From positions 62,001-126,000 of the forward strand of contig JAFUTH010000007.1 of the NCBI GenBank assembly GCA_017484285.1: DNA of 64,000 nucleotides. The letters run 5' to 3'. Both the position numbers and the translations under genes were made by a program. Every line of letters begins with the position of its first letter. Positions within the stretch are counted from its first letter, which is position 1. Below, piece by piece: positions 57,425 to 64,000 of the stretch. The notes beneath the pieces are model-generated. The model saw only the letters and a list, made by a program, of their open reading frames with translations. It ran no database searches and was not told the origin of the DNA. Source of the DNA: Treponema sp. Lineage in GTDB: Bacteria; Spirochaetota; Spirochaetia; Treponematales; Treponemataceae.

Positions 57425-58576
57425 CTATAACACATTCTTGAGCGGAAGCGTTACGCGAACACCCGTCGCGAACACAAGCCCAGTGGGAATGTTCTGTGAT
57501 GGCGGAAGTGCCGCGCCGTCCGTTCCGTTGAAGACAGTGTAGTGAATGTCCTGAATAAAAGAAATGAGCGTTTTGCCCGCCTTGAATGAGGGCGTTGAAA
57601 AGCATATGCCGAGGATTCCGGGAAAAAACGAATTCTCGATTTTCGTGTCGCCGTCACCTGGAAGCGTGGGACTCCCTATTGAGATGACCGGACCGGCGAA
57701 CAGGCGAACAAATTCATTGAGGGTGAGTGAGAGCACGATGGGAATCTGAACGTTGTCCGTGCCTGCGTCATAGCGAATGTATGTACCGATGCCGGGCTGC
57801 AATGTCCTTCCGGCATAGCGCGCGTGAATCATCGTGTCGAAGCCGCGTGAGTTGAGCCTGAAATACTCGGGCGTACAAAAGCTCCAGTCGACAGAGAGGC
57901 TTGCGTCTAGTACGAGCGATTTGAGAAAGGAATCGTGCTCGGAACGGACGATTTTTTCGCTCGAAAAGCTTTTTCCTGCGCTGCGTGATGAAGAGTCGGC
58001 TGTTCCGCTTCCGTTGCTGTGCTCGACGACGCGCTCCGCATAGGTATTCGGGTCTGAGTCAGCGAGCAAGTCTGAGTTTGAAGCGGGCAAAAAGCGGCGC
58101 GTGCAGTAGTAGTGAGATTTCCAGTAAGATTCTTTGAGCGATGAGATGATGACACCGGTGTTCGGACCGTCGCTTGCTGCGTGAATGAATTGTGTTCCGC
58201 CGATGTACAAGCCTACGTGCGAAACGTCGCCGCTTCCCGTCGTCTTAAAAAACACCAGGTCGCCGGCTTCGCGCGTGTCGTCGTCGATTTCCCGGCTCGC
58301 GTTGAACATTGCCTTTGTGGTGCGGGGAAGTTGGACGGAGATTGCCTCGCGCGAAACGGTGAAGATAAGCCCGGAGCAGTCGAATGAGTTCGGACCGATG
58401 CCCCCCGAAACATAGGGTTTTCCGATGAATTGCTTTGAATAGTCGACGAGCTTTTGCCGCGCTATCGCCGCTTCCGCGGGTGACATGGCGATGCTGTTCT
58501 GCGCGCACACATGCGGTACAATCAAGACAAAGAGAAAAAATGCGAGAGTGTAAACGACAACTTTTCGTGTAGTCAT
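57425..58576 (-). CDS. NlpC/P60-family cell-wall hydrolase with C-terminal barrel-like region
   Basis: 383 aa with a signal peptide (cleaved at VCAQN, about residue 26). The N-terminal NlpC/P60 domain (about 45-165) has the Cys nucleophile in NSFDCSGLIF, His in GDVSHVGLYIGG and the second His in QFIHAASDG. The remaining 200 residues end in VLFATGVRVTLPL-like beta segments, suggesting an outer-membrane or beta-rich domain. It should cut peptide cross-links in peptidoglycan. It overlaps the start region of the next minus-strand lipoprotein gene by a few bases if the longer start is used. Confidence 0.86.
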   Translation of the reverse strand: MTTRKVVVYTLAFFLFVLIVPHVCAQNSIAMSPAEAAIARQKLVDYSKQFIGKPYVSGGIGPNSFDCSGLIFTVSREAISVQLPRTTKAMFNASREIDDDTREAGDLVFFKTTGSGDVSHVGLYIGGTQFIHAASDGPNTGVIISSLKESYWKSHYYCTRRFLPASNSDLLADSDPNTYAERVVEHSNGSGTADSSSRSAGKSFSSEKIVRSEHDSFLKSLVLDASLSVDWSFCTPEYFRLNSRGFDTMIHARYAGRTLQPGIGTYIRYDAGTDNVQIPIVLSLTLNEFVRLFAGPVISIGSPTLPGDGDTKIENSFFPGILGICFSTPSFKAGKTLISFIQDIHYTVFNGTDGAALPPSQNIPTGLVFATGVRVTLPLKNVL

Positions 58577-58656
58577 ATTGATGAGTATCGGTGAAATTTT
58601 AACGCAATTTAATGGACGAAACGCAAAATTCGCTCGCTTTTTCTTGATTTTTCACT

Positions 58657-58662
58657 TACAGT
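58657..58662 (+). promoter_or_regulatory. -10-like box of the receptor cyclase gene (leaderless type)
   Basis: TACAGT ends 6 nt before ATG 58669, with a weak -35 region and no Shine-Dalgarno site. Confidence 0.4.
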
Positions 58663-58668
58663 ATTCCT

Positions 58669-61600
58669 ATGTTAAAAAAGATTTTTACGATTGCTTTTCT
58701 TGCGCTTACAGTGCCTTTTTTCGCCGAGTCATCATTTTTTGACAATTATGTGTGCCGAACATGGAACTCTTTTGGCGGTCTCACCGGCACGACGGCGACG
58801 GACATTATTCAGACGCGCGACGGATACATCAACATCGGAACATACGAAGGCTTGATTCGCTTTGACGGCGTTGAGTTCACGACCATCAAGCGCAGCCGCG
58901 ACAACGACTATCATTTTTCGTCAGTGCGTGTCATTCTTGAGGACAGGAACGGCAACGTCTGGCTCGGCTCAAACGATGAGGGCTTGCAAAAAATCTCGCG
59001 TGACGGCAACAAATACTACACCACCGAAAACGGTCTCCCGAACAATTCCGTGCGCGCGCTCTGCGAGGACAATCGCGGCAACATCTGGATTGGCACGGCG
59101 GCGGGAATCGTCTATCTCACTCCGGCGGGGCACTTAATCACGCCGCAGTTTCAGGCAGGCACGGTCTCAAAGGGAATCATTGCGATTTCGTTTTATTGCG
59201 ATACGGCGGGGCAGGTCTGGCTCGTCACGGCGAACGAAAAAGGCTTGTTCAGGTTTTCTGACGGGCTTTTCTGCACGCTTCCAGAGCTTGATCAGTTCGG
59301 AAGCTATTTCTGCACGTCAATCACGCAGGATTTAAAAGGCAATTTCTGGGTTGGCTTGGGCGACATGGGGCTTGTCCGCATCGTTGACGGCATGGTCAGC
59401 AAGATCACGACGGGCACAATCGCCGACAGAAGCCCGGTGTGGGCGCAGTACGTTGCCAACGACGGCACTATCTGGTTTGGCTCAGAAAAAGGCATCGCGG
59501 TCTACACGCACGGAGAGTATTTCGACTACAATCTCCGCTCTGATTTGACGCTCGCGAAAATCAACAAAATCATCTGCGACCGCGAAGGCGGCATCTGGTT
59601 TGCGACGGATCGAAACGGTATCGGGCGACTGACGCACGGCAAATTCAAGGTCACGAAACTCGGCACATCGGCGAACGCAATCACCGAGGACTTGCACAAT
59701 CGCTTTTGGATTGGCACGGATAACGGCGTGTATTGTTACGTGGGCGACAAGCAGGTCTCGAACGCGCTCACCGAATTCACAAAAGGACTCCGCATCCGCC
59801 ACCTTGAAACGGCACTCAACGGCGACATTCTTGTCAGCTGCTACACAAAGCCGTCGCAGGTTCGTTACAGCCCCGGCTCGCAGCGCATTCGCAACTGGAC
59901 AACCGATGACGGGCTTTCGGGCGACAAAGTGCGCGTCGCGATTGAGACAAGCCCCGACGAATTGTACGTCGGCACAACGACAGGCTTGAGTATTATCCAT
60001 GCAGACGGCTCAATCCGCTCGCTCAGGCAGCTCGACGGTCTCGAAAACGAATACATCATGTGCATCTACCGCGATTCGAACAATGTCGTGTGGGTCGGCA
60101 CGGATGGTGGCGGCATTTATCTCATCAGAAACGAGGCGATAATCGCGCACATCTCTTCTGACGACGGGCTTGCGGGAAACGTCATTTTCAAAATCTCGCA
60201 GGACAGAGACGGATTCTACTGGGTCTGCACGGGCACGGGCATCTCGCACTTCCCCGCGTTCGACAGCGCGCATTCAATCCCCTCAAAGTTTGAGAATCTG
60301 AACTCGGAGCAGGGGCTTGGCACCGACTCGGTGTTTCAGGCAATCCCCGACTCCGCGGGCAATTTGTGGATTACGAGCAACTACGGCATCGCGTCCGCCC
60401 CGCTCTCAGAATTCGTCGATTCGGCGGCGGGCAGGCTCGAGGCAGTGAGCGTCAAATTCTACAACCGGAACGACGGTCTCGACTCAGACGGTCCTACGTC
60501 AACGGCGCGCAGCATCTGTGACTCGCGCGGCAGAATGTGGTTCACGATGGTCGACGGGTTTGCGATTTATGACCCGCTCAAAGTGCGTGAGAATCCGGTC
60601 ATGCCGCTCGTCCGCATTGAATCAGTAAAAATCGACAGCGTTGAGTACAAGAATCTCAAGCAGGAATTCGTCTTAAAACCGGGCACCAAGCGCGTTGAGA
60701 TAAAATTCACGGGGCTGTATTTTGACGCGCCGGAGCGATTGCAGTTCGCGCACCGGCTTACGAACTTTGAGGACTCGTTCGGCGCACCGAGTTTTGGGCG
60801 CGTCGTTTCGTACACAAACCTTGAGCCGGGCAAGCACACCTTCCTCGTGAGCGCAATCAACGGTGACGGCGTGTTTTCCGAAGAAGCCGAGGCAATGCTC
60901 TTCGTGCAAAAACCGTATTTCTATCAGATGCCGCTGTTCTGGATAATCGCGGTCATCGTGCTCATCGATATTCTCGGGGCAATCTTCTATCTCAAGCAGC
61001 GTGCCATCAAGCTTGAGAACGCACGGCTCGAAAAAATGGTAAAAATCCGTACGCAAGAGCTTGCCGAAGAAAAAGACAAGTCCGACTATCTGCTGCGCTC
61101 AATCTTGCCCGACAAAATCGCGGAGGAGCTTCGAGACGGCATTCACTCAATCGGTGAAAACTTCTCCGACGTTACGCTCCTGTTCTCTGACATCGTTGGC
61201 TTTACCAAAACATCGAGCGGCCACACGGCGCAGGAAATCGTCTCCGCGCTCAACGAATTGTTCAGCCGATTTGACGAGCGCGCGAAACGCATGGGCGTTG
61301 AGAAAATCAAGACAATCGGTGACGCATACATGGCGGCGTGCGGTGTGCCGACTCCGCGCAAAGAGCACGCAAAGATTATGATTGACTTCGCCAAAGGCAT
61401 GTACGAGGATTTGGCGGCATACAACGAGTCTGCTGACATTCAGTTCAATATCCGTATCGGGCTCAATTGCGGGCCGGTCACTGCGGGCGTCATCGGAAAA
61501 ACAAAGTTCATCTATGACGTGTGGGGCAACACGGTAAACGTTGCGAGCCGCATGGAAAGCGCCTGTAATCCCGGGCACATTCGTGTGACGGAGGCGGTCA

Positions 61601-61698
61601 AACTGCATCTTGAAGGTACTGACGTGAAATTCTCTGAGCCAATCGAGTGTGACATCAAGGGAAAGGGTATCATGACAACCTACGAAATAGTATACTAG
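58669..61698 (+). CDS. Beta-propeller receptor adenylate cyclase
   Basis: 1009 aa. Signal peptide, then about fourteen two-component-regulator propeller repeats (about 25-640, units such as [20 protein letters not shown]), a Y_Y_Y domain (about 650-750), one transmembrane helix (about 758-780), a short coiled coil and a class III cyclase domain (about 815-1009). The catalytic Asp pair (LFSDIVGFT and IGDAYMA), substrate Lys (EKIKTIGD) and Asp ([15 protein letters not shown]) fit an ATP-using adenylate cyclase. It senses a periplasmic ligand, likely a carbohydrate by analogy with hybrid two-component systems. It has no kinase domain. UrtA-like gene follows 25 bp downstream. Confidence 0.92.
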   Translation: MLKKIFTIAFLALTVPFFAESSFFDNYVCRTWNSFGGLTGTTATDIIQTRDGYINIGTYEGLIRFDGVEFTTIKRSRDNDYHFSSVRVILEDRNGNVWLGSNDEGLQKISRDGNKYYTTENGLPNNSVRALCEDNRGNIWIGTAAGIVYLTPAGHLITPQFQAGTVSKGIIAISFYCDTAGQVWLVTANEKGLFRFSDGLFCTLPELDQFGSYFCTSITQDLKGNFWVGLGDMGLVRIVDGMVSKITTGTIADRSPVWAQYVANDGTIWFGSEKGIAVYTHGEYFDYNLRSDLTLAKINKIICDREGGIWFATDRNGIGRLTHGKFKVTKLGTSANAITEDLHNRFWIGTDNGVYCYVGDKQVSNALTEFTKGLRIRHLETALNGDILVSCYTKPSQVRYSPGSQRIRNWTTDDGLSGDKVRVAIETSPDELYVGTTTGLSIIHADGSIRSLRQLDGLENEYIMCIYRDSNNVVWVGTDGGGIYLIRNEAIIAHISSDDGLAGNVIFKISQDRDGFYWVCTGTGISHFPAFDSAHSIPSKFENLNSEQGLGTDSVFQAIPDSAGNLWITSNYGIASAPLSEFVDSAAGRLEAVSVKFYNRNDGLDSDGPTSTARSICDSRGRMWFTMVDGFAIYDPLKVRENPVMPLVRIESVKIDSVEYKNLKQEFVLKPGTKRVEIKFTGLYFDAPERLQFAHRLTNFEDSFGAPSFGRVVSYTNLEPGKHTFLVSAINGDGVFSEEAEAMLFVQKPYFYQMPLFWIIAVIVLIDILGAIFYLKQRAIKLENARLEKMVKIRTQELAEEKDKSDYLLRSILPDKIAEELRDGIHSIGENFSDVTLLFSDIVGFTKTSSGHTAQEIVSALNELFSRFDERAKRMGVEKIKTIGDAYMAACGVPTPRKEHAKIMIDFAKGMYEDLAAYNESADIQFNIRIGLNCGPVTAGVIGKTKFIYDVWGNTVNVASRMESACNPGHIRVTEAVKLHLEGTDVKFSEPIECDIKGKGIMTTYEIVY

Positions 61699-61723
61699 CG
61701 GTATAAAAACCGATGGAGGAATT

Positions 61724-62911
61724 ATGAAAAAAACAGTCGTCGGAATTGCGGCACTGCTCGCCGCAGGAATGATGATGAGTTCTTGCTCGTCAAAGAAATC
61801 TGATACGATAAAAGTCGGATTGCTTCATTCTCTTTCGGGCACGATGACAATCAGCGAAACGCCTGTCCGTGATTCAGAGTTGCTTGCGATTTCAGAAATC
61901 AACGCGAACGGCGGCGTTCTCGGCAAACAGATTGTCGCGGTCGAAGAAGACGGCGAGAGTGACCCGCAGGTTTTTGCTGAAAAAGCGCGAAAGCTGCTCC
62001 AGGACGAAAAGGTCGCCACGGTCTTCGGCTGCTGGACATCTCAGTCGCGCAAGGCAGTCAAGCCGGTTTTTGAGGAATTGTACGGTCTTTTGTGGTATCC
62101 CGTTCAGTACGAGGGTATGGAAGCAAGCCCGAACATCATGTACATGGGCGCGTCTCCAAACCAGCAGATTGTTCCGGCGGTTGATTATTGCGCGGAAACG
62201 CTCGGCAAAAACATGTTCTTGATTGGCAACGATTACGTCTTCCCGCGCACGGCAAACCGCATCATCAAGGCACAGCTCGCGCAGTTGGACGGAAATTGTC
62301 TCGGCGAGGAATATGTTCCGATGGGACACAAAGATTTTGCAAAAATCGTCTCTGAAATCAGTGCTTTGCATCCTGATGTCATTCTCAATACGCTCAACGG
62401 TGACTCGAACGTCGCGTTCTTTGCGGAGCTTGCAAAGCAGGGCATTACCTCAAACGAAATTGTCGTCATGAGTTTTTCAATCGCCGAGGAAGAAGTCTCA
62501 AAGATGGATGTCAAAAAGCTCGCCGGTCATCTCGTTTCGTGGAACTACTACGAGACGACCCAGACGCCGCGCAACGAAAAGTTCGTCTCTGACTACAAAA
62601 ATGCATACGGCGAAGACCGCATGACCGCAGACCCCATCGAAGCGGGATACATCGCGGTGTACATGTGGGCGCAGGCGTGCGAAAAAGCGGGCACGTTCGA
62701 CGTTGAGGCAGTCCGCGTCGCTGCGAAGGGTTTGAGCTTTACCGCACCAGAGGGCACGGTCACGATTGACGGCGGAAACCAGCATTTGTACAAGCAGGTC
62801 CGCATCGGCAAGATAAACGAGCAGGGCTTGATTGATGAGGTGTGGGCAACGCCGTCTGCCGTAAAGCCCGATCCCTATTTGAGCACCTATCCGTGGGCGC
62901 GGGGACTATAA
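61724..62911 (+). CDS. UrtA-like (urea/short-chain amide) ABC-type substrate-binding lipoprotein
   Basis: 395 aa with lipobox (MMMSSC, about residue 20). The mature chain is a family 5 binding protein of UrtA/AmiC type: [56 protein letters not shown], and [16 protein letters not shown]. Urea or an amide is the likely ligand. No permease or ATPase genes are near, so it is an orphan or serves a receptor. GGAGGA Shine-Dalgarno present, 25 bp after the cyclase stop. Confidence 0.9.
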   Translation: MKKTVVGIAALLAAGMMMSSCSSKKSDTIKVGLLHSLSGTMTISETPVRDSELLAISEINANGGVLGKQIVAVEEDGESDPQVFAEKARKLLQDEKVATVFGCWTSQSRKAVKPVFEELYGLLWYPVQYEGMEASPNIMYMGASPNQQIVPAVDYCAETLGKNMFLIGNDYVFPRTANRIIKAQLAQLDGNCLGEEYVPMGHKDFAKIVSEISALHPDVILNTLNGDSNVAFFAELAKQGITSNEIVVMSFSIAEEEVSKMDVKKLAGHLVSWNYYETTQTPRNEKFVSDYKNAYGEDRMTADPIEAGYIAVYMWAQACEKAGTFDVEAVRVAAKGLSFTAPEGTVTIDGGNQHLYKQVRIGKINEQGLIDEVWATPSAVKPDPYLSTYPWARGL

Positions 62912-62949
62912 TTCACAGCTAGTAATGCTGAATGGAAAATGAGGTTCTT

Positions 62950-63885
62950 ATGAAACATATCATGCAGCAGTTGCAGGAAGCTGCGCTTAAAAACGGACCG
63001 TTGTGTGTCGGCTTGGACACAGATCCGTCGTATTTGCCGGAGTCAGTGCTGCACGTCTTTGACAGCCCGGCGCAGGCGATTCTTGCGTACAACAAAGAGA
63101 TTATCAAGCGCGTCGCAGAAGACAAGTCGGCGTGCTGCTTTAAGATTCAGATTGCGTATTACGAGGCGATGGGTATCGAGGGCTTGCAGGCGTACATCGA
63201 GACAATAAAGGCAGTCCACGAGGCTGGTTTTATCGCCATCAGCGACATCAAGCGCGGTGACATTGCGGACACGGCAAAGGCGTATGCGCGTGCCCATTTT
63301 GCAGGCGAATTCAAGACGGACATCATCACGATTAATCCGTACATGGGTTTTGACACGCTCAAGCCGTTCACCGAATACTGCAAGCCCAACACCGAAGCAG
63401 GCGGAAAGGGCATCTTCGTTCTTTTGCGCACGTCGAATCCCGGCATGGTCGACATCGAGCAGCAGGAGTTGCAGAGCGGCGGGCGCGTGCTCGACAAAAC
63501 GGGGAGCGAGCTTGAGCGAATCAGCGCAGAGTTCAAGGCACTCTATCCAGAGCAGACATGCTCGCCCGTCGGCGCGGTCGTTGGCTGCACCGAAGAGAGC
63601 GATGCACGCGCGCTCCGAGACGCGTACCCAGACATCTTCTTTTTGATTCCGGGCTATGGCGCGCAGGGCGGAGCGGCACGAATCGCGGCGACGCTCCTCG
63701 ACAGGGCGGGCGGTACGGTCAATTCTTCTCGGGGCATCCTCTGCGCATGGAAAAAAGACGCAGCGCTTGCGCAAAAGCGAGATGAAGGCAATCTCTGCTT
63801 AAAGGACATTGCCGATGCGGCGGCTCGTGCGTGCAAAGATTCCACCGCTGATTTGCTTGCCGCAAAAAAAGAACTGTTTTCTTGA
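62950..63885 (+). CDS. pyrF: Orotidine 5'-phosphate decarboxylase, type 2
   Basis: 311 aa from ATG 62950 (GAGG 5 nt upstream; ATG 62932 is an alternative). This is the longer type 2 OMP decarboxylase, with LCVGLDTDPSYLPE (N-terminal), SDIKRGDIADTAKAYA (catalytic Lys-Asp cluster, about residue 95) and VGAVVGCTEES. It makes UMP from OMP. It is distant from the pyrB-I-C operon in this window. A terminator follows at 63902. Confidence 0.95.
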   Translation: MKHIMQQLQEAALKNGPLCVGLDTDPSYLPESVLHVFDSPAQAILAYNKEIIKRVAEDKSACCFKIQIAYYEAMGIEGLQAYIETIKAVHEAGFIAISDIKRGDIADTAKAYARAHFAGEFKTDIITINPYMGFDTLKPFTEYCKPNTEAGGKGIFVLLRTSNPGMVDIEQQELQSGGRVLDKTGSELERISAEFKALYPEQTCSPVGAVVGCTEESDARALRDAYPDIFFLIPGYGAQGGAARIAATLLDRAGGTVNSSRGILCAWKKDAALAQKRDEGNLCLKDIADAAARACKDSTADLLAAKKELFS

Positions 63886-63901
63886 GATTTTAGACATTTT
63901 T

Positions 63902-63931
63902 GCTCCGTTGCGTTGGTAACGGGGCTTTTTT
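63902..63931 (+). terminator. Rho-independent terminator after pyrF
   Basis: GCTCCGTT (63902-63909) pairs with AACGGGGC (63918-63925), with one G-T pair, and is followed by six T. From 63932 to the window end no gene starts; an ATAATTCC-like A/T-rich stretch may belong to the next promoter. Confidence 0.85.
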
Positions 63932-64000
63932 ATTTTCTAATTCTGCATGAAAATAAGGTTCGTTTAAGCAACATATCGTAAAATATGCCGATAATTCCTT

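Noticed and set aside
1-64000. tRNA or rRNA genes
   Set aside because: No cloverleaf with a GTTCRANNC-type arm and CCA end, and no rRNA-like stretch, was recognised by eye in the intergenic spaces; a short tRNA could still be missed.

Overview
The window looks like a chromosomal segment of a host-associated, carbohydrate-fermenting spirochaete, most likely a Treponema (inference). The evidence is a large archaeal/eukaryal-type PheRS alpha chain, an abundance of lipoproteins, a DUF5312-like protein, a class III fructose-1,6-bisphosphatase, a PPi-using pyruvate phosphate dikinase, a secreted pectinesterase, and many c-di-GMP and cyclic-nucleotide signalling proteins. No rRNA, tRNA, CRISPR array or transposase was recognised.

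Layout. 0-9.8 kb: end of a RicT/PSP1 gene, a methyltransferase, a signalling and membrane run (DUF5312-like, GAF-GGDEF, rhomboid, two secreted proteins), then pheS, a PAP2-motif protein and miaB. 9.8-13.7 kb (minus): a six-gene operon of five lipoproteins (two LPP20-like) and a thioredoxin-like protein. 13.8-22.4 kb: HTH regulator, LapA-like protein, thiamine pyrophosphokinase, cobalamin methionine synthase whose linker carries an in-frame array of tiny hairpins, the NfeD/SPFH pair and ppdK. 22.4-24.0 kb: a small accessory island with a complete type III (ToxIN-like) toxin-antitoxin locus (promoter, three 34-nt repeats, terminator, ToxN-family toxin), an HTH gene and two decayed surface-protein fragments. 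24.0-36.1 kb: exonuclease III, an ammonium transporter fused to a PII domain behind an attenuator-like leader, pectinesterase, a GGDEF/PilZ pair, an AT-rich cassette (C10 streptopain-like protease plus small lipoprotein) bracketed by 50-bp direct repeats, and tex. 36.2-39.9 kb: a large lipoprotein and an outer-membrane barrel. 40.0-44.7 kb (minus): pyrB, pyrI, pyrC and fbp.

44.7-56.8 kb is the most striking metabolic region: an aryl-polyene-like (APE/flexirubin-type) operon in near-canonical order. It holds a methyltransferase, a ketosynthase-like chain-length factor, two LPLAT acyltransferases, three acyl carrier proteins, a membrane-domain/ANL ligase fusion, a hotdog dehydratase, a glycosyltransferase, an LpxL-like acyltransferase, a thioesterase, a LolA-like carrier and an MMPL exporter. 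The catalytic ketosynthase, the ketoreductase and an aromatic ammonia lyase are absent here, so it is either a split cluster or a derived pathway. The window closes with a lipoprotein, an NlpC/P60 hydrolase, a beta-propeller receptor adenylate cyclase, an orphan UrtA-like binding protein and pyrF.

A genome-level signal runs through the window: at least nine genes have a sigma-70 -10 box only 6-7 nt before the ATG and no Shine-Dalgarno sequence. This suggests that leaderless transcripts are common in this organism, while most exported proteins keep strong Shine-Dalgarno sites.
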